The position numbers were made by a program, and so were the translations under genes. From the NCBI RefSeq assembly GCF_934202705.1, contig NZ_CAKPYE010000001.1, positions 186,001 through 250,000 on the forward strand: a DNA stretch of 64,000 bases, read 5' to 3'. The DNA comes from an uncultured Limosilactobacillus sp. Lineage in GTDB: Bacteria; Bacillota; Bacilli; Lactobacillales; Lactobacillaceae. The notes below the pieces were generated by a model. The model was not told the DNA's origin, ran no database searches, and saw only the letters and a list, made by a program, of their open reading frames with translations. Below are positions 8,403 through 16,193 of the stretch, one piece after another (the first letter of the stretch is position 1; each line of letters starts with the position of its first letter).

Positions 8403-10094
8403 TTACATTTCATCTGGAGCCTTAACGCCAAGCAGTGCTAATGATGACTTCAAAACTTCACTGACAGCTTTAACAAGGGCCAGACGTGCTGTTTTCTCAT
8501 CATCGTCCACAAGAATGCGCGTATGGGCATAGTATTGATTGAAGTCCTTTGCTAAAGCCAGCGCATATTTACCAATCAATGATGGATCATACTGCTTAGC
8601 AGCGCGTTCAATGACTTCACCATATTGACCAAGCCGAGTTAATATTCCCCATGCTTCATCACCAGATAATGACAATGAATCTGCGTTAGCAAAGACAGGC
8701 GAGCCAGCTTTCCGTAAGATACTTTCAGCCCGAGCGTGCGCATACTGAACATAAGGACCAGTTTCACCTTCAAATTTGACCACATCTGCAAGTTTAAAGT
8801 CGATGGAATTCGTCCGTTCGTTCTTCAGATCATGGAAGATCACGGCACCAACACCGACCTGACGAGCAACTTCATCCGCGTTTTGTAGGTTCGGATTCTT
8901 TTCTGCAATTTGTTGACGCGCCAGCTTAATGGAATCATTTAAGACATCTTCCAGTTGGATAATATTTCCTTTTCGTGTCGACATCTTTTTTCCATTTAAA
9001 CTCATTAAGCCAAACGGAATGTAGTGAATTTGTTGAGACCAGGTAAAGCCCATTTCACTAAGCACCGCTTTTAGTTGATCAAAGTGATTTCGTTGTTCCG
9101 CCCCGACTACGTACAATGCTTGAGCAAACCCATACATGCGCTTTCTGAATAACGCCGCAGATAAATCACGAGTAATATAAAGCGACGACCCATCTGACTT
9201 TTTAATCAAAGCTGGATTCAGATGGTATTTTTCTAGATCAACAATTTTGGCCCCCTTACTTTCCTGAAGTAAGTGTTTGTCCTGCAAGAGTTGATCGATC
9301 TCTGCCATTTTATCATTATAAAATGCTTCACCATTATAAGAGTCAAAATCAATATCCAGGAGATGATAAATCTTCATGAATCGTTTCAACGACTCAGCAC
9401 GGAACCATTTCCAGAGACGATAGGCTTCTGGATCACCATCTTCAAGTTTCTTAAACCATTCGCGTCCTAAATCATTATATTCAGGATGTTGATCCGCCTC
9501 AGTATTAATTTTAACGTAATACTTTTGAAGAGTATTAATGGGGTCTTTCTTAACCTCTTTTTCATTACCCCACATTTCATAAGCTGCCATCAACTTACCA
9601 AATTGGGTTCCCCAATCACCTAAGTGATTAATCCGGATTGGCTGGAAACCAACCTTCGCTAAAATATTGGCGATCGCGTTACCAATAACTGTGGATCGCA
9701 AATGTCCCATTCCCATCGGCTTCGCAATGTTTGGTGAAGAAAGATCAATCGCAACATTCGCTAATTTTCCCATATTTTGAGATCCGTAATTTTGTGGATC
9801 CGCTAAAATGGTCTTTAAAATATTTTCACCAACCGCCTGTTTATCTAAAAAGAAGTTAATATAAGGACCAGCGACAACCACTTTTTCAAAACCGGTTTGA
9901 TCGATTTTTTGTACCAGTTCTTGGGCAATCATTTGAGGCGCTTTATGAAGATACTTAGCTAAAAAGAACGTCGGAAATGCATAATCACCATTGTTTGCAT
10001 CTTTTGGTCGTTCAATTTTCTCCGCAATTTCTTCACTATTTAAATCCGGTAATGCTGGTTGTAAAGATTTAATAACTTGTGCTCGTTCGTTCAT
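8403..10094 (-). CDS. argS: Arginyl-tRNA synthetase
   Basis: Class I synthetase charging tRNA-Arg. 563 aa with the N-terminal additional domain, the HIGH-type motif in SSPNIAKPMGMGHLRS (about 120-135), the KMSKS equivalent KKMSTRKGN near residue 368 and a C-terminal DALR anticodon-binding domain (from about 445, YVQYAHARAESIL onwards). Ribosome site GAAGGGAG precedes the ATG. A T-box leader lies just upstream, so expression should rise when uncharged tRNA-Arg accumulates. Normal length for the bacterial enzyme. Confidence 0.97.
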   Translation of the reverse strand: MNERAQVIKSLQPALPDLNSEEIAEKIERPKDANNGDYAFPTFFLAKYLHKAPQMIAQELVQKIDQTGFEKVVVAGPYINFFLDKQAVGENILKTILADPQNYGSQNMGKLANVAIDLSSPNIAKPMGMGHLRSTVIGNAIANILAKVGFQPIRINHLGDWGTQFGKLMAAYEMWGNEKEVKKDPINTLQKYYVKINTEADQHPEYNDLGREWFKKLEDGDPEAYRLWKWFRAESLKRFMKIYHLLDIDFDSYNGEAFYNDKMAEIDQLLQDKHLLQESKGAKIVDLEKYHLNPALIKKSDGSSLYITRDLSAALFRKRMYGFAQALYVVGAEQRNHFDQLKAVLSEMGFTWSQQIHYIPFGLMSLNGKKMSTRKGNIIQLEDVLNDSIKLARQQIAEKNPNLQNADEVARQVGVGAVIFHDLKNERTNSIDFKLADVVKFEGETGPYVQYAHARAESILRKAGSPVFANADSLSLSGDEAWGILTRLGQYGEVIERAAKQYDPSLIGKYALALAKDFNQYYAHTRILVDDDEKTARLALVKAVSEVLKSSLALLGVKAPDEM

Positions 10095-10112
10095 GATTTT
10101 CTCCCTTCAAAA

Positions 10113-10320
10113 TAAAAATGTCCCTAATGAACTAGCTTTAGCTCATTAGAGACGAGACTTCCCGCGGTACCACTCTACTTGAATTGTTATTCCACTCTTT
10201 CAAGATATTTAAATGTTGATTTTTGCGCGCTTCAAAAGAGTCATTATTCAGCTTCCACCATCCTGAACTCGCTTGCTAATGACATTCTCCTTACTTTTCA
10301 AAAATCTTATCCACAGTAAG
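10113..10320 (-). promoter_or_regulatory. T-box leader of argS
   Basis: The minus strand contains the T-box core AGTGGTACCGCGG followed by a terminator hairpin (TCTCTAATGAGC paired with TTCATTAGGGA, then TTTTTA at about 10113-10152). Upstream stem I features are visible: the AG-bulge-like AAGCGAG, GATGGTGGAAG, and a GTCATTA/TAATGAC helix. The specifier region reads GAAGCGCGC near 10225-10233, so an Arg CGC codon is available, but I cannot fix the exact frame of the specifier loop. Confidence 0.9.
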
Positions 10321-10360
10321 TAAATAAAAAAGCATCATCATTGTGACGGTGCCTGTGGTA

Positions 10361-10431
10361 AGCGGGTAACGAGAATCGAACTCGCGACTCAACCTTGGGA
10401 AGGTTGTGTTTTACCACTGAACTATACCCGC
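10361..10431 (-). tRNA. tRNA-Gly (TCC anticodon)
   Basis: A full cloverleaf can be read on the minus strand: acceptor GCGGGTA/TACCCGC, anticodon loop with TCC between CAACC and GGTTG, T loop TTCGATT. 71 nt, discriminator T, CCA not encoded. It lies between the T-box of argS and a small minus-strand gene. Confidence 0.95.
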
Positions 10432-10479
10432 ATAATCAAATCGGTAAAAAAGAACCTCTTTGATAATAACATATTTTTA

Positions 10480-10818
10480 TTACTTGTCAGTATTTTTTTT
10501 GGCTTTTTTTGTTATTTTCCGCTTACGAGATGTTTTATTCGCCTTTGCAGCCTTTTCAGCAGCTTCTTTTTCTTCCTTAGCAGCCTCTTCACGATCCTCA
10601 TCAGTCCGTGGAACAGCCTTTAAAATTTTCGCGGAAGTCTTACGAACAACTGCTCGTTTATTCAATTCATTAATACTTGTCTTATCTTCAGGGTCAAATT
10701 CCTCAATCGACATCATAATCGAATTGTCATAAACTTTTTCAACTGTTCCTGTAAAGCCATGTTCTAATTGGCCAAACTTCTCAGCTTCAACAACATCGCC
10801 AACTTTAAAGTACGTCAT
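10480..10818 (-). CDS. DUF2187-type protein with Lys/Glu/Ala-rich tail
   Basis: 112 aa. Residues 1-60 (KVGDVVEAEKFGQ, GFTGTVEKVYDNSIMM) resemble the small SH3/KOW-like DUF2187 family; residues about 70-112 are charged and repetitive (EEAAKEEKEAAEK) and end in a basic stretch (RKRKITKKAKK), suggesting nucleic-acid contact or a flexible tail. Start chosen at the ATG ending at 10818, preceded by GGGGTGA; in-frame ATGs further upstream lack a ribosome site. Function unknown. It ends 49 bp before tRNA-Gly, so both may be on one transcript. Confidence 0.7.
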   Translation of the reverse strand: MTYFKVGDVVEAEKFGQLEHGFTGTVEKVYDNSIMMSIEEFDPEDKTSINELNKRAVVRKTSAKILKAVPRTDEDREEAAKEEKEAAEKAAKANKTSRKRKITKKAKKNTDK

Positions 10819-10950
10819 CCAATTCACCCCATCAGTCATAAAATCAGTAATATTAAGTATTTTACTCATTTTTAGGTTATTTTTCAAGCCATCTACTTTC
10901 AAATGAAAAAATGATAAAATATTGCTAAACAATTTTTGAAGGAAGTTACT

Positions 10951-11283
10951 ATGAAATATACATATCTTTTTATTGGCTGTAGCATTTTACTATGTCTGAG
11001 TGTGGCCTTGGGAATGCACTCCACCATTGACAAACGAACCAGTAGCTGGTTAATTATTACAAGAATTATATTATTAGCAATGCTTGTCGGAAAAATCATT
11101 TTCTTTTTGGCAGCGCTGCCTAGTATTAGTTGGTGGTTATTAATTCAAATAATTTCTTTAGTTGTCCTATTTATCATGGTCGAAATGATTTTTCGACGTA
11201 AACTACTAACTTTTGGTGTCCCTTGGCTTGCCCTGATCTTAGAAATTACCGCATTACTTGTTGCAATCATTTGTATTTTTTAA
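10951..11283 (+). CDS. Small integral membrane protein, YisL/DUF1516-like
   Basis: 110 aa with four hydrophobic segments (about 3-23, 33-57, 60-81, 89-108) joined by short basic loops (DKRTSSW, RRKLL). Size and layout fit the YisL (DUF1516) family of unknown function; identity is by architecture and a few residues only. GAAGGAAG precedes the ATG at 10951. Divergent from the DUF2187-like gene and just upstream of tRNA-Arg. Confidence 0.7.
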   Translation: MKYTYLFIGCSILLCLSVALGMHSTIDKRTSSWLIITRIILLAMLVGKIIFFLAALPSISWWLLIQIISLVVLFIMVEMIFRRKLLTFGVPWLALILEITALLVAIICIF

Positions 11284-11310
11284 AGAGCTGTTTATAATAG
11301 TAATTAATCG

Positions 11311-11383
11311 GCGCTCTTAGTGTAACTGGATAGCACATGAGATTTCGGTCCTCATTATCAGGGTTCGAGTCCCTGGGAGCGCA
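11311..11383 (+). tRNA. tRNA-Arg (TCG anticodon)
   Basis: 73-nt cloverleaf: acceptor GCGCTCT/GGAGCGC, D stem GTGT/GCAC, anticodon loop TTTCGGT giving TCG, T arm CAGGG-TTCGAGT-CCCTG, discriminator A. The base pair closing the anticodon loop is A-C, a mismatch. The 3' CCA is not encoded. It should read CGA codons. Confidence 0.9.
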
Positions 11384-11410
11384 TTTTTACAGAATTTTCT
11401 AAAATTCGGC

Positions 11411-11452
11411 AAAGCCGTTATTCCTGATTTAGCAAGGGATGACGGCTTTTTA
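11411..11452 (+). terminator. Terminator after tRNA-Arg
   Basis: AAAGCCGTTATTCC pairs imperfectly with GGGATGACGGCTTT around TGATTTAGCAA and runs into a T stretch. Confidence 0.85.
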
Positions 11453-11525
11453 TAGTTTTGCAGAATTGTTTAAAATTCATCCCTGTGTGCACGAAATGTG
11501 AAATGAAGCCTTAAGATGTTAATAC

Positions 11526-11779
11526 AAAAAAGCCGCCTCAGAGAGACGGCTTATCTTTGGGAAGGAATTATTATTAGTTCTTTGCGAGAAAGCTATTATC
11601 TAATACTTAACTCATCTATTTAATTCATCTTCCGCAAAGCAACTCTTGCTACCTAGTGCACGCTGGTAACCGACCCCTAAATGATATTACAGGTTACTCT
11701 TACGCTGCTTCTGACCTACTAATCATTCAGTCGCTAGATCCGTGTAGACTTCTTGTCGTGTCTACTTATTTCCTTCCTC
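11526..11779 (-). ncRNA. Structured non-coding RNA, 6S RNA-like
   Basis: No ORF of note lies here, yet the segment has a complete transcription unit on the minus strand: a consensus promoter at 11786-11814, a predicted start near 11779, and a strong terminator (AAGCCGTCTC/GAGGCGGCTT plus T run, 11526-11552). The ends pair: GGAAGGAA (11777-11770) with TTCCTTCC (11567-11560), giving a rod of about 220 nt, and an inner GTAACC/GGTTAC hairpin is visible. Size, end pairing and single-gene layout fit 6S RNA, or the lactic-acid-bacterial lacto-usp class now linked to it. It lacks the T-box, tmRNA or RNase P hallmarks I know. The class assignment is inference. Confidence 0.65.
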
Positions 11780-11785
11780 ACCAAT

Positions 11786-11814
11786 AATATATCACCTTTT
11801 GTAAGCGATTTCAA
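11786..11814 (-). promoter_or_regulatory. Promoter of the 6S-like RNA
   Basis: Minus strand: -35 TTGAAA (11814-11809), 17-bp spacer, -10 TATATT (11791-11786). There is no ribosome site or ORF after it. Confidence 0.8.
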
Positions 11815-11828
11815 TATTTAATTGTCAA

Positions 11829-12515
11829 CTATTTCATCGTCCCCAGTAGCGCGGATAATGCAATCAAATTATTCAAAGCATGTAGCCAAATTGTATTAGT
11901 AAGATTACCCGTTTTTCTGTAGATAAAGGCAAAAACCGACCCCAAATAGAAGTAGATCAAGTAGCTAATCAACGTAGTACTAGAATGCTCTAAGGTAAAT
12001 AATATCCCAGATAGTAAAATTGGCAACCAGAAGGCATCATCATTAAAAAAGAAGTTCATCACTACACCACGAAAAATCAATTCCTCAGCGATTGGATTCA
12101 GTACAACTGCAGCAAAAGACATGATAATCAATACAACATGATTACTGCTTAAAAGGTGAGCAATAATTTGATTATTGGCAGTTTCTGTTTGATGGTAAAT
12201 TAGGTAATTTAAAAGATTTAAAATCTGTTCTCCGCCAATTACCAGTAGCCATCCGCCGATGATCCATTTTAAATGTTGAATAAAAGTCTGTTGTTGTGGT
12301 TGCCAACGCCGGTACTTGAAATAAGTATGACATGACCAGTAAATAATTAAAGCAAAGATTAAAATATAAATGATCATCCAACCAGTCAATTGGATTGGAA
12401 CTGTTGAGGTATGGCGGATAAATAATAAAATAACCGGTGGCACCTGGATTAGTAAAGCTAACCCAGCTACAATCAATACTCGCCAAATCCACTTTGGGCG
12501 CTTAGTTATTTTCAT
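11829..12515 (-). CDS. CPBP family intramembrane glutamic endopeptidase
   Basis: 228-aa multi-span membrane protein of the CPBP (Abi/CAAX protease) family. It shows the three motifs: EELIFRG (EExxxR, near residue 143), FTLEHSS (FxxxH, near 172) and HALNN (HxxxN, near 212). In lactobacilli many such proteins accompany bacteriocin loci as immunity proteins; here there is no bacteriocin gene beside it, so a general membrane protease role is as likely. GGAGAGTGACAC precedes the ATG. It lies downstream of the lacI-type regulator on the same strand. Confidence 0.9.
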   Translation of the reverse strand: MKITKRPKWIWRVLIVAGLALLIQVPPVILLFIRHTSTVPIQLTGWMIIYILIFALIIYWSCHTYFKYRRWQPQQQTFIQHLKWIIGGWLLVIGGEQILNLLNYLIYHQTETANNQIIAHLLSSNHVVLIIMSFAAVVLNPIAEELIFRGVVMNFFFNDDAFWLPILLSGILFTLEHSSTTLISYLIYFYLGSVFAFIYRKTGNLTNTIWLHALNNLIALSALLGTMK

Positions 12516-12550
12516 GTGTCACTCTCCAATATTTTTTACAATCTTAACAC

Positions 12551-12580
12551 AAAAGTCCTTACCTGTCGGCAAGGACTTTT
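12551..12580. terminator. Terminator after the LacI-family gene
   Basis: AAAAGTCCTTACC pairs with GGCAAGGACTTTT around TGTC, with A and T runs at both sides. The regulator stop codon lies immediately beside it. Confidence 0.85.
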
Positions 12581-13597
12581 CTATTTTTGCGGTGCTGATG
12601 TACTTGATCGTTCAATTAATTTGACTGGAACATCAACCAATTGGCGGCCCATATTTAAATTATTAATCCGGTTCAAAATCAAGCGGGCACTGGTTTCACC
12701 AAGTTCCATAATTGGCTGTTGGATCGTGGTCAACTTTGGAGTAACGTATTCAGTCAGGTCAATGTTATCATATCCCAAAACTGAAAGGTCTTCTGGAATC
12801 TTTAATCCCCGCTCGTGAAGTCCCCGGTATAATCCAATGGCTAATTCATCATTAGCACAAAACACGGCCGTTGGCTGCTTAGCCAAAACTGCTGCGGTTT
12901 GTTCATAACCGCCTAATTTAGTTAATGATGCGTAAACAACATTTTTTTCTTCACTAAAAGAAATTCCATGTTGTAGTAATCCACTAATAAACCCATCTAA
13001 CCGTTTTCGTAAATTCCGGGTTAATTGTTGCGGCAGCATCATGACAATTCGCTGATGGCCTAAGCCAGCCAGATAGTTTGCTGCAATGGTTCCTCCTTGA
13101 TAATCATCCACCTGTAGTCGATCACCATCATCATTCGTTTGATTTCGATCAAATAACAGATATGGAATCCGGTTAGGTTTTAGGATGTTATCAATGGTAT
13201 CACCTGTAACACTAGAACTAGCAATGATTAGTCCATCAACAGATCGTTCTACCAAAGTTCCCAGATAATACTTTTCCGTATCTTCATTATTACTAGCGCT
13301 AAATACTAATGGTAAGTAATGTGCATTTCGGCACACTGTTTGAATCCCACGGAAAAAGGTACTAAAGAATGGATTCCCAATATTTGGTACCAAAACACCA
13401 ATTGTCTTTGAAGAATGGAGAATTAAATTTCGGGCATTAAAATCAGGAACATAATGCATTTCATCTTTTAACCTTAAAACCTGTTGGCGAGTTTTTTCGC
13501 TAAAACGAGCGCCTTTGCCATTAAGGATTTGTGATACAGTGGTTACCGATACCCCTGCCTTTTCTGCCACATCCTTAATTGTTACTTTATTCTTCAT
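12581..13597 (-). CDS. LacI/GalR family transcriptional regulator
   Basis: 338 aa: N-terminal helix-turn-helix TIKDVAEKAGVSVTTVSQ (about 5-22), hinge helix, then a periplasmic-binding-like sugar sensor domain (about 60-330; IGVLVPNIGNPFFS, VDGLIIASS, PTAVFCANDELAIG). The sequence leans towards the RbsR/CcpA side of the family, but no sugar operon is adjacent, so the ligand is unknown. Start is the ATG ending at 13597, with GAGG seven bases upstream. Operator-like palindromes lie in its own promoter, suggesting autoregulation. Confidence 0.9.
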   Translation of the reverse strand: MKNKVTIKDVAEKAGVSVTTVSQILNGKGARFSEKTRQQVLRLKDEMHYVPDFNARNLILHSSKTIGVLVPNIGNPFFSTFFRGIQTVCRNAHYLPLVFSASNNEDTEKYYLGTLVERSVDGLIIASSSVTGDTIDNILKPNRIPYLLFDRNQTNDDGDRLQVDDYQGGTIAANYLAGLGHQRIVMMLPQQLTRNLRKRLDGFISGLLQHGISFSEEKNVVYASLTKLGGYEQTAAVLAKQPTAVFCANDELAIGLYRGLHERGLKIPEDLSVLGYDNIDLTEYVTPKLTTIQQPIMELGETSARLILNRINNLNMGRQLVDVPVKLIERSSTSAPQK

Positions 13598-13618
13598 CAA
13601 TCTACCTCTTCATTGTTA

Positions 13619-13647
13619 AGTGAAACGATTTACTAAAACAGTTTACT
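13619..13647. promoter_or_regulatory. Operator-like palindromes before the LacI-family gene
   Basis: AGTGAAACGATTTACT (13619-13634) is a 12-of-16 palindrome with a central CG, as in LacI-family operators. A weaker overlapping copy, ACTAAAACAGTTTACT, follows at 13632-13647. They sit about 20-50 bp upstream of the regulator start. The spacing differs by one base from a cre site, so they are more likely sites for this regulator. Confidence 0.6.
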
Positions 13648-13664
13648 ACTAAATGAAAGGGATT

Positions 13665-14273
13665 TCAATTATTTTCAAAATGGACATTAAAGACATTGTG
13701 CAGAATCTCTTTCGTTTGCGCACATTGGGTTCCTCGTACTCTCAAGTAATCAATCTTGGCCAATAAAATTTCGTATTCCCACAATGAAGAGAGGTCGTGT
13801 TCATTCAGGTAATGCAAAGTTAGTTTTATTTCAGACAAATTATTAATTAAACCTGAAAAGTCGTCTTCTCCCTTATAACGATCTGTCCCAATCACTACCG
13901 GCAATTGATGATGGTAAGAATCTTCCAGTAACGTCCGCAAAAGATTCGTATTTTGATAATTGTGGTGTCGCAAAAATTTTTGTAATCCCCAAATATCAAA
14001 ATAATGATGGTCTTTGGCAACTTTGCATTTTAAAGAAACCGTCGTTAGATAATCAGTGTGTGCCTGTATATTGTGAATACTACTTAAGCGAATAGCAGTT
14101 AATCCATTAATTTTCCCATCCCAGTCAATTCCTAATAACAATACGAATAAAGGATCGAAAGCAATCACAAATCCGACATTAAACATGTCATCACTTACAA
14201 AATTATAAACTTCAACCAGATACCCCTGTTGATTAGCAATGACTAACTGTTCTTTAATCTCGTTTGGCGACAT
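13665..14273 (-). CDS. Hypothetical protein
   Basis: 202 aa, soluble, no signal peptide or transmembrane segment. I do not recognise a family. The first 60 residues contain beta-strand-like segments (GYLVEVYNFVSDDMFNVGF, FVLLLGIDWDGKING) that might form a small barrel; the rest looks alpha-helical (LTLHYLNEHDLSSLWEYE). GGAGG lies seven bases before the ATG, so it is a real gene. It is single, downstream of a 180-bp gap and upstream of nothing obvious. Confidence 0.75.
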   Translation of the reverse strand: MSPNEIKEQLVIANQQGYLVEVYNFVSDDMFNVGFVIAFDPLFVLLLGIDWDGKINGLTAIRLSSIHNIQAHTDYLTTVSLKCKVAKDHHYFDIWGLQKFLRHHNYQNTNLLRTLLEDSYHHQLPVVIGTDRYKGEDDFSGLINNLSEIKLTLHYLNEHDLSSLWEYEILLAKIDYLRVRGTQCAQTKEILHNVFNVHFENN

Positions 14274-14455
14274 TATAATTCCTCCACAAAAAGATAAAAT
14301 AATTTAATTTATATTATTACTTTAAAGTTATTTAGCATAGATCCCTCCCCAGGACCACAATTTAACGCTTGATAACCACGGAGACATAATAGGCAAGGTC
14401 GCATTTTTGTAGTAAGATAGTTAACATTGTAAAACTATTTAAAAGAGGAGCCATT

Positions 14456-15088
14456 ATGGTGATTATTACAGCAGGCATGATTGGCGTTGGCAAAACTACC
14501 CTGACCGGAAAAATTGCTGACCATTTACACACACAAGCGTTTTTTGAACCCGTCGGTGAAAACCCAGTACTACCACTATACTACAAGAATCCTAAGCAAT
14601 ATGGCTTTTTACTACAAATTTACTTTTTGAATAAGCGGTTTTCAATGATCAAAAAGGCACTGAATGATGATAATAATGTTTTAGACCGTTCAATTTATGA
14701 GGATGCACTCTTTACTCGAGAGAATAATGCAGAAGGCAACATTTCTGATACTGAGTTGGACGTATACCTCAAACTACTCGATAACATGATGGCCGATTTA
14801 AAGCAACTTCCGAAACGGGCCCCTGATCTAATGGTTTATTCTGAGACAGATTTTGAAACAATCCTTTATCGGATTAAAAAACGTGGTCGTGATTACGAGC
14901 AGATCGATAACAAACCAGAACTAAAGGACTACTATTTCAAAATGTGGAATGCCTATAAGCAATGGTATCGCGATTATGATGCGAGTCCAAAAATGAAAAT
15001 CGACTTGGAAAAATATAACCTCGAAGACCCCCACAACGTGGACATCGTTCTCCAAATGATTGATGAAAAGCTTGCGTCTCTTCGTTAA
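14456..15088 (+). CDS. Deoxynucleoside kinase (dAK/dGK type)
   Basis: Phosphorylates deoxyadenosine/deoxyguanosine (or another deoxynucleoside) to the monophosphate for dNTP salvage, the well-known lactobacillar alternative to full ribonucleotide reduction. 210 aa: P-loop GMIGVGKTT (about 7-15), the catalytic-base region FFEPVGENP, the DRS motif in VLDRSIYEDALF and the LID arginines in YRIKKRGRDYEQ. Ribosome site AGAGGAG. Monocistronic with a terminator. Lactobacilli often have two such genes in tandem; only one is here. Confidence 0.92.
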   Translation: MVIITAGMIGVGKTTLTGKIADHLHTQAFFEPVGENPVLPLYYKNPKQYGFLLQIYFLNKRFSMIKKALNDDNNVLDRSIYEDALFTRENNAEGNISDTELDVYLKLLDNMMADLKQLPKRAPDLMVYSETDFETILYRIKKRGRDYEQIDNKPELKDYYFKMWNAYKQWYRDYDASPKMKIDLEKYNLEDPHNVDIVLQMIDEKLASLR

Positions 15089-15100
15089 ACTGTCTTTGAG

Positions 15101-15135
15101 CAGGACTGGGTAAATCCCCGGTCCTATTTATTTTA
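15101..15135 (+). terminator. Terminator after deoxynucleoside kinase
   Basis: AGGACTGGG (15102-15110), loop TAAAT, then CCCCGGTCCT and ATTTATTTT. The T stretch overlaps the end of the convergent glucosaminidase gene. Confidence 0.8.
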
Positions 15136-16111
15136 CGTAACGTTTAATCAACTCCACCAAACTGACTGAGCTAACTCCTCCAATTATCGGCAACATTAGT
15201 CCCTTTCGTTTCGTAGATTGCTTTTTTGGTAATTCATTGCTTTGTTTGAGATGATAATGACTAGCCACTGGATGTTTCTTAGTTGATGCCTGATCTTTTT
15301 TTAGCGGCTGATCGTACTGCACTAAATGATAGGCTTCGATCAGTTGGTTTAACTTATGCTGATACTGAGGATCAGTCGCATAATTACCACTAAGATTCCG
15401 TGTTGCCATCTTGTAATCAGTGCAGCTTCGTTTGTGAACCCCTGAATACATTTCTTGGTCTAAAACATTGGCATAGTCTTCAAGCGATGCTTTTATTGAC
15501 GGGTACTTGCGAAAAGTTCCTAATTCTTTCAGGTCTTGACCATTGTGATGCTCCAAAGTGGGCAAAGTTACACTTTGTCCTTGATACGTACCTTTAATTC
15601 CAAACAAATTATAATGAGTACCTGCTAAATCACTCCGTCCCCAGTTACTCTCTAAAATAGCTTGGGCCATCATTACCGACGCGAACAAATCATGATCAGC
15701 AGCAATTTGTTGCGCATCATGACCAATTAATTCAATAAATTCACGTTCACTTTTTGACAGTGGTCGTCGTGATGCTGGGGTCTCCTGGTTTGTTGCTGGA
15801 TCACTAACCTTTTGATCAATTGTCCTGTTAGTATCCGTTTGGTTTGCTTGTTTGTAGTCCTTAACTGGTTCTGCGATATTCTGTGACGGCTGCGAATGTT
15901 TATTACTTAAATATTGGGTCAGCTGATTGAGAGTTTGTTCATCTAATTGTTTCGCTTCCTCCCTCGTTATTGGTGGCCGATCCCCATTAGCAATTGCATT
16001 CGCCAGCCGTTCACATTCATTTGGTGAGTATGTAACGCTAGCCATTACTGGCTGGGTAATCATTGATAGACCAGTCAAAATCCCGATCACTTGTCCAAAA
16101 TATTTTTTCAT
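15128..16111 (-). CDS. Secreted glucosaminidase-domain peptidoglycan hydrolase
   Basis: 327 aa. Signal peptide (MKKYFGQVIGILTGLSM, cleavage near VMAS), a disordered N/Q/T-rich linker (about 60-115), a GH73-type glucosaminidase domain (about 125-280: DLFASVMMAQAILESNWG with the catalytic Glu, HYNLFGIKG, FRKYPSIKASLEDYA), then a basic linker. It ends with a hydrophobic stretch IIGGVSSVSLVELI and a short basic tail, which could hold it in the membrane although no LPxTG is present. Start at the ATG ending at 16111 is set by a GGAGG site. It follows the L,D-transpeptidase gene, but a terminator separates them. Confidence 0.9.
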   Translation of the reverse strand: MKKYFGQVIGILTGLSMITQPVMASVTYSPNECERLANAIANGDRPPITREEAKQLDEQTLNQLTQYLSNKHSQPSQNIAEPVKDYKQANQTDTNRTIDQKVSDPATNQETPASRRPLSKSEREFIELIGHDAQQIAADHDLFASVMMAQAILESNWGRSDLAGTHYNLFGIKGTYQGQSVTLPTLEHHNGQDLKELGTFRKYPSIKASLEDYANVLDQEMYSGVHKRSCTDYKMATRNLSGNYATDPQYQHKLNQLIEAYHLVQYDQPLKKDQASTKKHPVASHYHLKQSNELPKKQSTKRKGLMLPIIGGVSSVSLVELIKRYVK

Positions 16112-16151
16112 ATTTTTTACCTCCTGTACTATATAGACGGTAAAAATACAA

Positions 16152-16188
16152 AAAAAGATCAGGGAATTTAAAGTTTCCTGATCTTTTT
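16152..16188. terminator. Terminator after the L,D-transpeptidase gene
   Basis: AAAAAGATCAGG pairs with CCTGATCTTTTT, the inner part being GAATTTAAAGTTTC. It works on either strand; it is placed just after the minus-strand gene. Confidence 0.9.
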
Positions 16189-16193
16189 GGTAT

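Noticed and set aside
10095..10480. CRISPR or other repeat array in the argS leader
   Set aside because: The repeated-looking stems are T-box stem I, the antiterminator and the terminator; no regular spacer pattern exists here or anywhere in the window.
10361..11383. tRNA genes as prophage attachment sites
   Set aside because: They are far from the phage genes, and no phage-like sequence borders them.
13619..13634. Possible catabolite (cre) site before the LacI-family gene
   Set aside because: The spacing between TG and CG is one base shorter than the cre consensus, so a LacI-family operator for its own product fits better.
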